A stretch of DNA of 64,000 nt from Janthinobacterium sp. 61 (GTDB lineage: Bacteria > Pseudomonadota > Gammaproteobacteria > Burkholderiales > Burkholderiaceae_D): the NCBI RefSeq assembly GCF_002846335.1, contig NZ_PJMQ01000001.1, positions 4,774,001 through 4,838,000 of the forward strand, in the 5' to 3' direction. The notes below the pieces were generated by a model. It searched no databases and was not told the DNA's origin. It worked only from the letters and a program-made list of their open reading frames with translations. Shown in pieces: positions 46,564-56,550 of the stretch. The position numbers were made by a program, and so were the translations under genes. Position 1 is the stretch's first letter, and the number at the start of each line of letters is the position of its first letter.

Positions 46564-47981
46564 AGATCGGCCTGCGCATCCTGCTCGGCTACTTCCTGAT
46601 CGTCGGCCTTGCCGCGTGGTTCCTGTTGAACGTCTTCATGGAGCAGGTCAAGCCTGGCGTGCGCTCGACCCTGGAAGACACCCTGGTCGATACCTCGCAA
46701 CTGCTGGCTAACCTGGTGGCGCCCGACGTGGCGGCGGGCACGCTGGCACAGTCGCCCATAGCCGAACGCATGCAGGACTACGCGCGCCATGGCGTCGACG
46801 TCAATATCAATGGCGTGCGCAAGCGCACGCTCGATTACCGCATTACCATCACGGACCGGCACGGCATCGTGCTGTTCGATTCCAGCGGGCGCGACGTAGG
46901 GCGCGACTATTCGCGCTGGAATGACGTGTATCTCACCTTGCAGGGCAAGTATGGCGCGCGCAGCACGCGCAGCCGGCCAGACGACGAGATGTCGACGGTG
47001 ATGCACGTGGCCGCGCCGATTCGCGACGGCAATGAAGTGATCGGCGTGCTGACGGTGGCCAAGCCGAATGCCAGCGTGCAAGCGTTTGTCGAACGCAGCC
47101 AGCGCAAGATATTGCAGCGTGGCGCCATCCTGTTGCTGCTGTCGCTGCTGATCGGCCTGGCATTCGCCTGGTGGTTGCACCATGCGCTGGGCAAGCTGAT
47201 GCATTACATCGGCGACGTGGAAGCAGGGCGCAAGGTGGCGCTGCCGGCGCTGGGCAAGAACGAGATTGGCACCTTGGGCCGGGCGCTGGAGGCGATGCGC
47301 ACGCGCCTGGAAGGCAAGGAATATGTGGAGCAGCTGATGCACACGCTGGCGCATGAGTTGAAAAGCCCGATCGCCGCCATCCAGGCCTCGGCGGAACTGC
47401 TGCAGGAAGACATGCCGCCGGCCGAGCGGCGCCAGTTCCTGGCCAGTATCCTGGAACAGAACGCGCGTCAGCGGCAGCTGATCGACAAGCTGCTGGCCCT
47501 GGTGCGCGTGGAAAAGCAGCAGCGGCTGGAGCATCCCGAGCGCATCGCACTGAGGCCGTTGCTGGCGCAAGTGGCGCAGGACGCGGCCGCCACCCTGGCG
47601 GCACGCGGCGTGCGCCTGCAGATGCAGGCGGACGAGGCGAGCGTGGCCGGGGACGCCCTGCTGCTGCGCCAGGCCCTGGGTAACCTGCTCGACAACGCGG
47701 CCGGCTTTGCGCCGCCGGGCAGCTGCATCGATCTGACGGCGCATTGCCAGGGCAGCCAGGTGGAAATTGCCGTGCGAGACCAAGGCGCAGGCATCCCCGC
47801 GTATGCGCTCGAACGCGTCTTCGAGCGCTTTTATTCCTTGCCGCGCCCGAGCGCGGGCAAGAGTACTGGCCTGGGCCTGCCCTTCGTGCGCGAGGTCGCT
47901 TCCCTGCACGGCGGCGCGGTCGAGGTGCTCAATCATGCGGAGGGCGGCGCCTGCGCGCGCCTGTGCCTGCCGCTGGCCTAG
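46560..47981 (+). CDS. creC: Sensor histidine kinase CreC
   Basis: 473 residues: N-terminal helix (RILLGYFLIVGLAAWFLL), a periplasmic domain of about 150 residues, a second helix (ILLLLSLLIGLAFAWWL), HAMP, H265 in HTLAHELKSPIAAIQ, and a HATPase domain (NLLDNAAGF, RDQGAGIP, STGLGLPFVREVA). The ATG overlaps the creB stop. The sensed signal is not established for this family here. Confidence 0.92.
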   Translation: MKIGLRILLGYFLIVGLAAWFLLNVFMEQVKPGVRSTLEDTLVDTSQLLANLVAPDVAAGTLAQSPIAERMQDYARHGVDVNINGVRKRTLDYRITITDRHGIVLFDSSGRDVGRDYSRWNDVYLTLQGKYGARSTRSRPDDEMSTVMHVAAPIRDGNEVIGVLTVAKPNASVQAFVERSQRKILQRGAILLLLSLLIGLAFAWWLHHALGKLMHYIGDVEAGRKVALPALGKNEIGTLGRALEAMRTRLEGKEYVEQLMHTLAHELKSPIAAIQASAELLQEDMPPAERRQFLASILEQNARQRQLIDKLLALVRVEKQQRLEHPERIALRPLLAQVAQDAAATLAARGVRLQMQADEASVAGDALLLRQALGNLLDNAAGFAPPGSCIDLTAHCQGSQVEIAVRDQGAGIPAYALERVFERFYSLPRPSAGKSTGLGLPFVREVASLHGGAVEVLNHAEGGACARLCLPLA

Positions 47982-48073
47982 GCTCAGCGCACTTTATTTG
48001 CCGGCTTCACACAGACTGCATCGTCAGCGCATACAACTTTTTTACACTGGCATTCTTTATTCAAGGATGCGCC

Positions 48074-49471
48074 ATGCAAAAAACTCTATTCGTCAAAGCG
48101 TTGATGGTGTTCGGCCTGATGCTGGTGATCGGCCTGCCTTTGCTGATGATTCAGGAAACGATCAAGGAGCGGATGGAATTCCGCCAGGAAGCCGTCGACA
48201 GCATCGCCGCCGATTCGGTGCGCGAACAAACCATCATCGGCCCCATCCTGGTGATCCCCTACACGGAACAATATGAAGAGCGCGTGGAAGTGGGGAAGGG
48301 CGATGACAAGACACAGGCAGAGAGTGGGCCTGCGCGCACGGAGTTGCTGCGCCGTACGGTGCAGCGCCGCTTGCTCGTGTACCCGAACCTTTTGCTGCAG
48401 GTGGGAACCATCGAGACCGACCGCCGCTACCGTGGTATCCACCAGGTGCTGGTGTACAGCGGCCAGCATGCGTTCAAGGGCGACTTCACGGTGCCGAGTC
48501 TTGACCAACTGCCGCGCAAGACGCCGGACGCGCGTATTGCCGTCGGCCAGCCTTTCATTGCGCTATCGATCGAGGATGTGCGTGGCATTCACAATATCCC
48601 GAAAATCGATTGGGGTGGGCGCCAAATCGAGTTTGAACAGGGCACCGACCTGTTTGCCTTCCGCAGCGGGCTGCACGCGCCGCTGGGCGCCATGCCGCTG
48701 GCGCAAACGCAAGAGGTGAAATTCAGCTTTGACCTGGGACTGGACGGCATCGAACGCCAGCATTTCGTGCCGGTGGCGAAAAACAGCCAGATCAGCATCA
48801 AGTCGAATTGGCCTCATCCGCAGTTTGGCGGGCGCTTCCTGCCGTCGCCGAAATATCGCCAGATCAACGCCGATGGCTTTCAGACCGAGTGGAACATCTC
48901 GTCGCTGGCCAGCAATGCGCAAACGCAGCTGAGCACCATCGAGGGGGAATTCAAGGTGCTCGACAGTGCGCCGCTGGGCCGGGTGGATCGCTTCAGCGTC
49001 GGCTTCATCGAGCCGGTGAACGTGTACTCGCAATCGGACCGCGCCACCAAATATGGATTGCTGTTCGTGGCGCTGACCTTTGCCGCCTTCTTCATCTTTG
49101 AAATTTTGAAAAGCCTGCCGATCCATCCGGTGCAGTATTTGCTGGTGGGCCTGTCGCTGGTGATCTTCTTCCTGCTGCTGGTGGGCCTGGCCGAGCATAT
49201 CGCCTTCCTCGCCGCCTATCTGATTGCCAGCGCCGCCTGTATCGTGCTGACCAGCTTTTACCTGACTTACGTACTCAGGAGCACCGGGCGCGCGATCGGC
49301 TTTGGCGTGGCCCTGATGGTGCTGTATGGCGCCTTGTACGGCTTGCTGAACTCGGAAAACAATGCGCTGGTGATGGGCAGCATTCTATTGTTTGCCGTGC
49401 TGGCGGCCATCATGGTGGTAACGCGCAAGGTGGACTGGTATCAGATTGGCAGAGGATCAGCGCAAGAGTAG
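48074..49471 (+). CDS. creD: Inner-membrane protein CreD
   Basis: 465 residues (E. coli CreD has about 450). One N-terminal helix (ALMVFGLMLVIGLPLLMI) is followed by a large periplasmic domain with the family start KERMEFRQEAV and IIGPILVIPY, then about six C-terminal helices. CreD is the main target of CreBC and affects envelope integrity in E. coli, Stenotrophomonas and Pseudomonas. AAGGA at 48064-48068 supports the start. The upstream region has one TTCAC half-site but no clear second half. Confidence 0.95.
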   Translation: MQKTLFVKALMVFGLMLVIGLPLLMIQETIKERMEFRQEAVDSIAADSVREQTIIGPILVIPYTEQYEERVEVGKGDDKTQAESGPARTELLRRTVQRRLLVYPNLLLQVGTIETDRRYRGIHQVLVYSGQHAFKGDFTVPSLDQLPRKTPDARIAVGQPFIALSIEDVRGIHNIPKIDWGGRQIEFEQGTDLFAFRSGLHAPLGAMPLAQTQEVKFSFDLGLDGIERQHFVPVAKNSQISIKSNWPHPQFGGRFLPSPKYRQINADGFQTEWNISSLASNAQTQLSTIEGEFKVLDSAPLGRVDRFSVGFIEPVNVYSQSDRATKYGLLFVALTFAAFFIFEILKSLPIHPVQYLLVGLSLVIFFLLLVGLAEHIAFLAAYLIASAACIVLTSFYLTYVLRSTGRAIGFGVALMVLYGALYGLLNSENNALVMGSILLFAVLAAIMVVTRKVDWYQIGRGSAQE

Positions 49472-49735
49472 GGCGGCGATATGTGCCCGGCTGCGGCATG
49501 GCATTGGCGAGTTGCAGATGATTCCGCGGCTCGCCATTTGTATGGCTGAAGGCGAGCGCGCCAAACGCATAAACTTATCTGGTTTCTACATAAATTGGTG
49601 TTTGGTTGGTATTGTTTACGGTATTCTATTGGTGTTACTTTTTTAGTAATGGCGGGCCGTCCGTAGTGTCGTGATGGCGTGGCGGTCCTGCCGGTTCTTC
49701 CATCATTTTGTAGATAACCCGAACGGAGACATACC
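49472..49735. other. Spacer between creD and the cysteine-rich gene
   Basis: 264 bases without a convincing ORF. The right half is T/G-rich and AT-rich compared with its surroundings (49580-49650) and probably carries the promoter of the small cysteine-rich gene, though no clean -35/-10 pair with good spacing is visible. Confidence 0.55.
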
Positions 49736-49924
49736 ATGATCAAGAAAACCACGGCCTTCCTGTTTGCGCTCGGCCTGAGCGCTTCGTATGCGTTTGCCGG
49801 CAATGACTGCACGCTGGAGTGTGCCATCCGGGCCAATGTGTGTTCGGGCGGCATGCCCGGCTCGGCCTCCAGTCCCATCTGTGAGATGATTTACAAGCAT
49901 TGCATCGAGCAGTGCAAGGTCTGA
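49736..49924 (+). CDS. Small exported protein with symmetric cysteine spacing
   Basis: 62 residues: a signal peptide (TTAFLFALGLSASYAFA) and a mature part of about 40 residues with six cysteines at 25, 29, 36, 49, 56 and 60. Their spacing is C-x3-C-x6-C-x12-C-x6-C-x3-C, mirror symmetric, as expected of a helical hairpin held by three disulfides (25-60, 29-56, 36-49), similar in principle to twin-CX3C proteins. GGAG at 49725-49728 is the ribosome site and a strong terminator follows, so it is a monocistronic real gene. No family is recognised; a secreted toxin, inhibitor or metal-binding role is possible. Confidence 0.75.
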   Translation: MIKKTTAFLFALGLSASYAFAGNDCTLECAIRANVCSGGMPGSASSPICEMIYKHCIEQCKV

Positions 49925-49970
49925 AATGAGGTGCGCCCGCGTGTGCACCATGCGTGATTGACGAGGTGAA

Positions 49971-50008
49971 GAGGGCGCGTATGCTGTGTACGCGCCCTCG
50001 TTGTTTCT
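49971..50008 (+). terminator. Terminator after the cysteine-rich gene
   Basis: GAGGGCGCGTA (49971-49981) pairs perfectly with TACGCGCCCTC (49989-49999), loop TGCTGTG, followed by GTTGTTTCT. Confidence 0.85.
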
Positions 50009-50168
50009 GTCGCTGCCAGCGTGTGCCGCGCGCGCTGTTCATCGCTTCAAGGCCGCATGCGGCCGCGCTTTGGGTGCTTTGCATTGCCTTGCAGCAGCGT
50101 TTTTCAAGCCCGCCGACAACTCCCGCAGGGGCGTCGCGCAACACTTTGACATACCTCGTGTTAACTTG
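50009..50168. other. Spacer upstream of the rplC promoter
   Basis: About 160 bases with no supportable gene. It holds a 14-base palindrome GGCCGCATGCGGCC (near 50051) and a TTGACA (50146-50151) with no matching -10 at usual distance. Confidence 0.5.
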
Positions 50169-50197
50169 TTGCGTCAAGGGTTTTTGTGCTATATACT
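50169..50197 (+). promoter_or_regulatory. Promoter of the rplC-led S10 operon
   Basis: TTGCGT at 50169-50174 and TATACT at 50192-50197 with a 17-base spacer. The start would lie about 85 bases before rplC. It gives rplC and its followers a promoter independent of rpsJ. Confidence 0.7.
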
Positions 50198-50290
50198 AGC
50201 CGGCTTCGGTATGGATTCGTCTTTTTTGAGTCCTACGTTACTTTGTAGTTAAACAAGCCCCGCCCAATCGCAGGTGGGAATGGAGAAAAA

Positions 50291-50947
50291 ATGAGCCTAG
50301 GCCTTCTCGGTCGCAAGGTTGGTATGATGCGCATTTTCACGGATGAAGGGGATTCGATCCCGGTCACCGTGTTGGACGTATCGAACAACCGTGTTGCGCA
50401 AATCAAAACCCCTGAAACAGATGGTTACTCCGCTGTTCAGGTCGCATTCGGTCAACGTCGCGCTTCCCGCGTGACCAAAGCTGTTGCTGGTCATCACGCT
50501 AAAGCTGGTGTTGAAGCCGGTACTCTGTTGAAAGAGTTCCGTGTCGACGCTGCTAAAGCCGCTGAACTGAAAGCTGGCGATGTTGTCGCTGCTTCCCTGT
50601 TCGAAGTCGGTCAAAAGATCGACGTGCAAGGCGTTACCATCGGTAAAGGCTATGCAGGCGTTATCAAACGTTACCACTTCGCTTCTGGCCGTGCAACGCA
50701 CGGTAACTCGCGTTCGCATAACGTTCCAGGTTCCATCGGTATGGCACAAGATCCAGGTCGCGTTTTCCCTGGTAAGCGCATGACCGGTCATCTGGGTGAC
50801 GTTAACCGTACGATCCAGAACCTCGTGATCGCCCGTATCGATGCCGACCGTCAGCTGTTGCTGGTCAAAGGCGCGATTCCAGGTGCGAAAAATGGCCAGG
50901 TAGTTGTCTCGCCAGCCATCAAAACCAAAGCCAAGAAGGGAGCTTAA
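50291..50947 (+). CDS. rplC: 50S ribosomal protein L3
   Basis: 218 residues beginning [17 protein letters not shown]3 is an early-assembly 23S-binding protein near the peptidyl-transferase centre; the tip motif [16 protein letters not shown] is present. GGAGA precedes the ATG. First gene of the operon after the split. Confidence 0.99.
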   Translation: MSLGLLGRKVGMMRIFTDEGDSIPVTVLDVSNNRVAQIKTPETDGYSAVQVAFGQRRASRVTKAVAGHHAKAGVEAGTLLKEFRVDAAKAAELKAGDVVAASLFEVGQKIDVQGVTIGKGYAGVIKRYHFASGRATHGNSRSHNVPGSIGMAQDPGRVFPGKRMTGHLGDVNRTIQNLVIARIDADRQLLLVKGAIPGAKNGQVVVSPAIKTKAKKGA

Positions 50948-50950
50948 ACG

Positions 50951-51571
50951 ATGGAACTCAAGCTTCTGAATGCGCAAGGTCAAGCCGCCTCGAACGTTGC
51001 TGCAGCCGATACGATTTTCGGCCGTGACTACAATGAAGCGCTGATCCACCAAGTCGTCATCGCTTATCAAGCGAATGCACGTAGTGGTAACCGCAAGCAA
51101 AAAGACCGTGAAGAAGTTCACCACACGACGAAAAAGCCATGGCGCCAAAAAGGTACCGGCCGCGCTCGTGCTGGTATGTCGTCGTCGCCACTGTGGCGCG
51201 GCGGTGGTCGGATTTTCCCGAACTCGCCTGACGAAAACTTCACCCACAAAGTGAACAAAAAAATGTATCGCGCAGGTATCTGCTCGATCCTGTCGCAGCT
51301 GGCTCGCGAAGAGCGCCTGATCGTCATCGACGATCTGACGATCGACGCGCCAAAAACCAAGCTGCTGTCGCAAAAATTGAGCGGCCTGGGCTTTGATTCG
51401 GTTCTGATCATCACCGACGTTCTGAACGAAAACCTGGAACTGGCATCGCGCAACCTGCCTAACGTACTCGTCGTTGAGCCACGTCACGCAGACCCGATGT
51501 CCCTGGTGTTCTACAAGAAGATCTTGGTCACCAAAGCTGCATTGGCTAAGATTGAGGAGATGCTGGCATGA
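50951..51571 (+). CDS. rplD: 50S ribosomal protein L4
   Basis: 206 residues; the tunnel-loop segment [15 protein letters not shown] is intact. In E. coli L4 also represses the S10 operon by binding a leader ahead of rpsJ; such a leader is not evident ahead of rplC here. Three bases after rplC; overlaps rplW by ATGA. Confidence 0.99.
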   Translation: MELKLLNAQGQAASNVAAADTIFGRDYNEALIHQVVIAYQANARSGNRKQKDREEVHHTTKKPWRQKGTGRARAGMSSSPLWRGGGRIFPNSPDENFTHKVNKKMYRAGICSILSQLAREERLIVIDDLTIDAPKTKLLSQKLSGLGFDSVLIITDVLNENLELASRNLPNVLVVEPRHADPMSLVFYKKILVTKAALAKIEEMLA

Positions 51572-51885
51572 GCGCGATTTTGAAACATAGCGAAGAACGC
51601 TTGATGAAGGTGCTGTTGGCGCCGGTCATTTCCGAAAAGGCCACCATGGTCGCGGAAAAGAACGAGCAAATTGTATTCCGCGTACTGCCGGATGCAACCA
51701 AGCCTGAAATCAAGGCAGCGGTCGAACTGCTGTTCAAGGTTGAAGTTCTGTCCGTGCAAACTGCAAACCGCGAAGGTAAGCAAAAGCGCACCGGCAAGTT
51801 CAACGGTCGTCGTAACCATACCAAGCGTGCTTTCGTGTGCCTGAAGCCTGGCCAGGAAATCAACTTCTCCGAGGAGGCTGCATAA
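51568..51885 (+). CDS. rplW: 50S ribosomal protein L23
   Basis: 105 residues; [17 protein letters not shown] is the family start region, preceded by seven extra residues. L23 sits at the tunnel exit and docks trigger factor and SRP. Overlaps rplD by ATGA and rplB by TAATG. Confidence 0.98.
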   Translation: MSAILKHSEERLMKVLLAPVISEKATMVAEKNEQIVFRVLPDATKPEIKAAVELLFKVEVLSVQTANREGKQKRTGKFNGRRNHTKRAFVCLKPGQEINFSEEAA

Positions 51886-52712
51886 TGGCACTCGTTAAGA
51901 TGAAACCAACCTCGCCAGGCCGTCGCGGCATGGTAAAGGTGGTGAACCCAGATCTGTACAAAGGTCGTCCGTTCGCTGCCCTGGTTGAAAAGAAATCCAA
52001 GACCGCTGGTCGTAACAACAACGGTCACATCACCACCCGTCATATCGGTGGTGGTCATAAGCAACACTATCGCCTGATCGACTTCAAGCGCACCAAAGAT
52101 GGTATTCCAGCGAAAGTGGAACGTATCGAATACGATCCAAACCGCACCGCGAATATCGCTCTGCTGTGCTACGCCGACGGCGAACGTCACTACATCATCG
52201 CAACCAAAGGCATGGCCGTTGGCGACAGCGTGATGAACGGTTCGGAAGCACCGATCAAATCGGGTAACTGCTTGCCAATCCGTAACATCCCAGTCGGCAC
52301 CGTGATGCATTGCGTCGAGATGCTGCCAGGTAAAGGTGCCCAAATGGCACGTACCGCTGGTGCTGGTGTTGTGCTGATGGCGCGTGAAGGTACCTACGCT
52401 CAAGTGCGTCTGCGCTCGGGTGAAGTACGTCGCGTGCACATCGAGTGCCGTGCAACGGTTGGTGAAGTCGGCAATGCCGAGCACAGCCTGCGTAAAATCG
52501 GTAAAGCTGGCGCGATGCGCTGGCGCGGTGTTCGTCCTACCGTTCGCGGTGTGGTCATGAACCCGGTCGATCACCCGCACGGTGGTGGTGAAGGTAAAAC
52601 AGCAGCTGGTCGTCATCCAGTTTCGCCATGGGGCCAACAGACCAAGGGTAAGAAAACACGCAGCAACAAGCGTACGACTTCCATGATCGTCTCGCGCCGC
52701 GGCAAGAAATAA
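51885..52712 (+). CDS. rplB: 50S ribosomal protein L2
   Basis: 275 residues with the conserved C-terminal [14 protein letters not shown] segment near the peptidyl-transferase centre. The start at 51885 overlaps the rplW stop; the open frame upstream is the shadow of rplW. Confidence 0.99.
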   Translation: MALVKMKPTSPGRRGMVKVVNPDLYKGRPFAALVEKKSKTAGRNNNGHITTRHIGGGHKQHYRLIDFKRTKDGIPAKVERIEYDPNRTANIALLCYADGERHYIIATKGMAVGDSVMNGSEAPIKSGNCLPIRNIPVGTVMHCVEMLPGKGAQMARTAGAGVVLMAREGTYAQVRLRSGEVRRVHIECRATVGEVGNAEHSLRKIGKAGAMRWRGVRPTVRGVVMNPVDHPHGGGEGKTAAGRHPVSPWGQQTKGKKTRSNKRTTSMIVSRRGKK

Positions 52713-52722
52713 GGGGTAGCAC

Positions 52723-52998
52723 ATGACACGTTCATTGAAAAAAGGGCCGTTCTGTGACGCCCACCTGGTGAAAAAAGTTGAAGCCGCGCAAGCAGCCAAA
52801 GACAAAAAGCCAATCAAAACCTGGTCGCGTCGTTCGACAATCATGCCTGACTTCATCGGCCTGACGATCGCGGTTCATAACGGCAAGCTGCACGTGCCGG
52901 TTTATGTTTCCGAAAACATGGTTGGTCACAAGCTCGGCGAATTCGCACTGACCCGTACGTTCAAGGGCCATGCAGCTGACAAAAAGGCTAAGAAATAA
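52723..52998 (+). CDS. rpsS: 30S ribosomal protein S19
   Basis: 91 residues starting [10 protein letters not shown], with [18 protein letters not shown]. Head protein that contacts the A-site finger. Ends in TAATG overlap with rplV. Confidence 0.99.
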   Translation: MTRSLKKGPFCDAHLVKKVEAAQAAKDKKPIKTWSRRSTIMPDFIGLTIAVHNGKLHVPVYVSENMVGHKLGEFALTRTFKGHAADKKAKK

Positions 52999-53327
52999 TG
53001 GAAACTAAAGCTATCCTCAAAGGTGTGCGCCTGTCGGACCAAAAGGGCCGCCTGGTTGCTGACCTGATCCGTGGCAAGAAAGTTGACGCTGCACTCAACA
53101 TCTTGCAATTCAGCCCGAAAAAAGGTGCTGCGATCATCAAACGCGTTCTGGAATCCGCTATTGCGAATGCCGAGCACAATGATGGCGCGGACATCGACGA
53201 ATTGTTCGTGAAAACGATCTACGTCGAAAAGGGCCCGGTCCTGAAGCGCTTCACCGCGCGTGCAAAAGGCCGTGGCGACCGTATTTCGAAACAATCCTGT
53301 CACGTTTACGTGACTGTCGGTAACTAA
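52998..53327 (+). CDS. rplV: 50S ribosomal protein L22
   Basis: 109 residues; the tunnel hairpin carries [15 protein letters not shown]. Starts on the last base of the rpsS stop codon. Deletions in this loop cause macrolide resistance in other species; none is apparent. Confidence 0.98.
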   Translation: METKAILKGVRLSDQKGRLVADLIRGKKVDAALNILQFSPKKGAAIIKRVLESAIANAEHNDGADIDELFVKTIYVEKGPVLKRFTARAKGRGDRISKQSCHVYVTVGN

Positions 53328-53336
53328 GGAGCCACG

Positions 53337-54161
53337 ATGGGTCAGAAAATTCATCCAACCGGTTTCCGTCTGGCGGTCACCCGTAACTGGGCTTCGCGCT
53401 GGTATGCAGGCAACGGTAATTTCGCTGCCATGCTGAACGAAGACTTGAAAGCACGTGCTTACCTGAAAAAGAAACTGAAGAACGCTTCCGTTGGTCGCAT
53501 CGTTATCGAGCGCCCAGCCAAGAACGCGCGCTTCACGATCTACAGCTCGCGTCCAGGCGTGGTCATTGGTAAAAAAGGCGAAGACATCGAAGTACTGAAG
53601 TCCGCGCTGACCAAGATCATGGGCGTACCTGTTCACGTGAACATCGAAGAAATTCGCAAGCCAGAAATCGACTCGCAACTGATCGCCGATTCGATCGCTC
53701 AGCAGCTGGAAAAACGGATCATGTTCCGCCGCGCCATGAAGCGTGCAATGCAAAATGCAATGCGCCTGGGTGCTCTCGGTATCAAGATCATGTCGTCCGG
53801 CCGTCTGAACGGTATCGAAATCGCGCGTAAAGAGTGGTACCGCGAAGGCCGCGTGCCTCTGCATACCCTGCGCGCCGATATCGACTACGGTACCAGCGAA
53901 GCGTCGACCACCTACGGCATCATCGGTGTCAAGGTGTGGGTATACAAAGGTGACCGCGCGCCTAACGGCGATGCACCAGTCATCGATACCCCAGCTGACG
54001 AGAAGAAAAGCCGCGGCCCACGCCGTGACGATGGCAAGCCAGCTGGCCGTCCACGTCCAGCCGGTGCCGGTGCGAAACCATCCACAGCACCAGGTGCACG
54101 TGTGCGTACCGCCGCTAAACCGGCCGCCGCAGCAGCACCAGCTGAGAAAGCAGGAGAATAA
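53337..54161 (+). CDS. rpsC: 30S ribosomal protein S3 with long C-terminal tail
   Basis: 274 residues against about 233 in E. coli. The KH domain ([14 protein letters not shown]) and helicase-related basic residues (RRAMKRAMQ) are normal. The last 50 to 60 residues form a low-complexity Pro/Ala/Lys tail ([16 protein letters not shown]). AAGGAG precedes the start. Such tails occur in related betaproteobacteria. Confidence 0.98.
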   Translation: MGQKIHPTGFRLAVTRNWASRWYAGNGNFAAMLNEDLKARAYLKKKLKNASVGRIVIERPAKNARFTIYSSRPGVVIGKKGEDIEVLKSALTKIMGVPVHVNIEEIRKPEIDSQLIADSIAQQLEKRIMFRRAMKRAMQNAMRLGALGIKIMSSGRLNGIEIARKEWYREGRVPLHTLRADIDYGTSEASTTYGIIGVKVWVYKGDRAPNGDAPVIDTPADEKKSRGPRRDDGKPAGRPRPAGAGAKPSTAPGARVRTAAKPAAAAAPAEKAGE

Positions 54162-54163
54162 TC

Positions 54164-54583
54164 ATGCTGCAACCAGCACGCAGAAAGTATCGTAAAGAGC
54201 AGAAAGGCCGTAACACCGGTATTTCGCACAGCCGCGGCACCGCCGTGTCGTTTGGCGAATTCGGTCTGAAGGCAGTTGCGCGCGGTCGTATCACTGCGCG
54301 TCAAATTGAAGCGGCGCGTCGTGCAATGACGCGTCACATCAAGCGCGGTGGCCGTATCTGGATCCGTATTTTCCCGGACAAACCGATTTCGAACAAACCG
54401 GCTGAAGTCCGTATGGGTAACGGTAAAGGTAATCCTGAGTACTACGTCGCTGAGATTCAGCCAGGCAAAGTACTGTACGAAATGGATGGCGTTGATGAAG
54501 CGCTGGCACGGGAAGCATTCCGTCTTGCCGCCGCTAAACTGCCACTGGCGACGACGTTTGTCATCCGCCAAGTCGGCCAATAA
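54164..54583 (+). CDS. rplP: 50S ribosomal protein L16
   Basis: 139 residues starting [17 protein letters not shown], with [14 protein letters not shown] and [12 protein letters not shown]. Binds near the A site and the central protuberance. Two bases after rpsC. Confidence 0.99.
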   Translation: MLQPARRKYRKEQKGRNTGISHSRGTAVSFGEFGLKAVARGRITARQIEAARRAMTRHIKRGGRIWIRIFPDKPISNKPAEVRMGNGKGNPEYYVAEIQPGKVLYEMDGVDEALAREAFRLAAAKLPLATTFVIRQVGQ

Positions 54584-54595
54584 TTGGAGTTGTAT

Positions 54596-54787
54596 ATGAA
54601 AGCATCTGAACTCCGCGGCAAGGACCAGCCAGCTCTGCAAAAAGAGCTGAATGACCTGTTGAAGGCACAGTTCGGCCTGCGCATGCAAATCGCTACGCAG
54701 CAGCTGAGCAACACTTCGCAGCTCAAGAAGGTACGCCGCGATATCGCGCGTGTGAAGACGGTAATGAATCTGAAGGAAGCCAAATGA
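54596..54787 (+). CDS. rpmC: 50S ribosomal protein L29
   Basis: 63 residues, a two-helix protein at the tunnel exit ([21 protein letters not shown]). The ATG at 54596, with GGAG upstream, is chosen over the TTG at 54584. Overlaps rpsQ by ATGA. Confidence 0.97.
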   Translation: MKASELRGKDQPALQKELNDLLKAQFGLRMQIATQQLSNTSQLKKVRRDIARVKTVMNLKEAK

Positions 54788-55056
54788 ACGAACCAGTGAA
54801 ACAGTCGCTCAAGCGCACGCTGATCGGTAAAGTGGTTTCGGACAAGATGGACAAGACCGTTACCGTTCTGATCGAGCGCCACGTAAAACATCCTTTGTAT
54901 GGCAAGATCATCATGCGCTCGAACAAGTATCACGCGCATGACGAGACCAACCAAGTCAAGGCCGGTGATACGGTCGAGATCCAGGAAGGTCGCCCGATCT
55001 CCAAAACGAAGGCATGGACGGTGACACGTGTGGTTCAAGCCGCACCAACCGTTTAA
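54784..55056 (+). CDS. rpsQ: 30S ribosomal protein S17
   Basis: 90 residues with [18 protein letters not shown] and HPLYGKII. Last gene of the S10 operon in the usual division; a terminator follows. Confidence 0.99.
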   Translation: MNEPVKQSLKRTLIGKVVSDKMDKTVTVLIERHVKHPLYGKIIMRSNKYHAHDETNQVKAGDTVEIQEGRPISKTKAWTVTRVVQAAPTV

Positions 55057-55058
55057 AT

Positions 55059-55086
55059 AAAAACCACCGTTTCGGCGGTGGGTTTT
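55059..55086 (+). terminator. Terminator between rpsQ and rplN
   Basis: AAAACCACCG pairs with CGGTGGGTTTT (core CCACCG 55064-55069 / CGGTGG 55076-55081) and ends in TTTT. It marks the S10/spc boundary. Confidence 0.75.
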
Positions 55087-55309
55087 AATTAGTACTTGCA
55101 GGCCCGCAAATTGTATGTAATACTTGCGGGCTTCGTTCATGTAACGCCGCAAAGTGTCTGGCCACAGACAGTAGCATTCGCGGTCAGTTGATGTATGAAG
55201 GTCATGCACCCAAACAGTGAAGCCCAGCAGGGCGGCTCTGGCGGGACCAAGACTGACCGTGGGTCTACATTGTGTGGATTCTTCGGCTTAAGTTGGGAAA
55301 GAGAATACT
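55087..55309. other. S10/spc spacer with second hairpin
   Basis: This 223-base stretch has no gene. A second stem, GCCCGCAA (55102-55109) with TTGCGGGC (55124-55131), follows the terminator, then a small GTCTG/CAGAC hairpin. The spc promoter probably lies here, but I cannot name a clear -35/-10 pair. Confidence 0.5.
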
Positions 55310-55678
55310 ATGATTCAAACTGAAAGCCGGCTCGAAGTGGCTGACAATACCGGTGCCAAAGAAGTAATGTGCATCAAGGTATTGGGCGGCTCCAAGCGCC
55401 GTTATGCTGGCATTGGCGATGTGATCAAGGTAACCGTTAAGGTTGCTGCGCCACGTGGCCGTGTCAAAAAAGGTGAAATTTATAACGCCGTGGTTGTGCG
55501 CACCGCTAAAGGTGTTCGCCGCCAAGACGGTTCCCTGGTGAAGTTCGACGGCAACGCCGCCGTTCTGTTGAACGCCAAGCTGGAACCGATCGGTACCCGT
55601 ATTTTTGGACCTGTCACACGCGAACTGCGTACTGAGAAGTTCATGAAAATCGTGTCCCTGGCACCGGAAGTCCTGTAA
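55310..55678 (+). CDS. rplN: 50S ribosomal protein L14
   Basis: 122 residues starting [19 protein letters not shown], the family signature. Part of the subunit bridge with 16S rRNA. First gene of the spc operon. Confidence 0.99.
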   Translation: MIQTESRLEVADNTGAKEVMCIKVLGGSKRRYAGIGDVIKVTVKVAAPRGRVKKGEIYNAVVVRTAKGVRRQDGSLVKFDGNAAVLLNAKLEPIGTRIFGPVTRELRTEKFMKIVSLAPEVL

Positions 55679-55687
55679 GGAGTCGTA

Positions 55688-56002
55688 ATGGATAAGATTC
55701 GTAAAAACGACGAAGTCATCGTTCTGACCGGGAAAGACAAGGGCAAACGTGGTGTGGTACAGCAGCGTATCGATGCTGAACATATCGTGGTTGATGGCAT
55801 TAACATCGCTAAAAAAGCGACTAAGCCAAACCCGATGACTGGCGTAACTGGTGGTATCGTCGATAAGACCATGCCAATTCACGTGTCCAACGTTGCATTG
55901 TTTAATGCAGCGACTGGCAAGGCAGATCGCGTGGGTTTCAAAGAAGTGGACGGCAAGAAAGTCCGCATCTTTAAATCCTCCGGCGAAGTAGTGAAGGCTT
56001 AA
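55688..56002 (+). CDS. rplX: 50S ribosomal protein L24
   Basis: 104 residues with a KOW motif ([18 protein letters not shown]). Starts 50S assembly near the tunnel exit. TAAGGAG of the rplN end provides its ribosome site. Confidence 0.99.
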   Translation: MDKIRKNDEVIVLTGKDKGKRGVVQQRIDAEHIVVDGINIAKKATKPNPMTGVTGGIVDKTMPIHVSNVALFNAATGKADRVGFKEVDGKKVRIFKSSGEVVKA

Positions 56003-56008
56003 GAAATC

Positions 56009-56548
56009 ATGGCACGTCTCCAAGAATTCTATAAAGAAAAAGTCGTTGCCGACCTGACCAGCAAGTTTGGTTACAAGTCGGTAATGGAAGTTCCACGCCT
56101 GACCAAAATCACCCTGAACATGGGTGTTGGTGAGGCTATCGCGGATAAAAAAGTTCTCGAGCACGCAGTTGCTGACTTGACCAAGATCGCCGGCCAGAAG
56201 CCAGTGACCACCAAGTCCCGCAAAGCGATCGCAGGCTTCAAAATCCGTGAAGGTTACCCGATCGGTACGATGGTCACCCTGCGCGGCGCTCGCATGTACG
56301 AGTTCCTGGATCGCTTCATTACCGTGGCTCTGCCGCGCGTACGCGATTTCCGTGGTGTGAACGGCCGTGCATTTGATGGTCGTGGTAACTACAACATCGG
56401 TGTCAAGGAACAGATCATTTTCCCTGAAATCGAATACGACAAGATTGACGCGTTGCGCGGTATGAATATCAGCATCACGACAACCGCTAAGACCGATGAC
56501 GAAGCCAAAGCTTTGCTCGCCGCCTTTAAATTCCCTTTCAGGAACTGA
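56009..56548 (+). CDS. rplE: 50S ribosomal protein L5
   Basis: 179 residues; binds 5S rRNA ([25 protein letters not shown]). Six bases after rplX, two bases before rpsN. Confidence 0.99.
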   Translation: MARLQEFYKEKVVADLTSKFGYKSVMEVPRLTKITLNMGVGEAIADKKVLEHAVADLTKIAGQKPVTTKSRKAIAGFKIREGYPIGTMVTLRGARMYEFLDRFITVALPRVRDFRGVNGRAFDGRGNYNIGVKEQIIFPEIEYDKIDALRGMNISITTTAKTDDEAKALLAAFKFPFRN

Positions 56549-56550
56549 TC

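Noticed and set aside
48005-48020. Possible CreB site upstream of creD
   Set aside because: Only one TTCAC half-site is present (48005-48009); the second half at the proper distance reads TGCAT.
49986-50252. An 88-codon frame between the cysteine-rich gene and rplC
   Set aside because: It begins inside a terminator hairpin and runs across the rplC promoter; composition is not protein-like.
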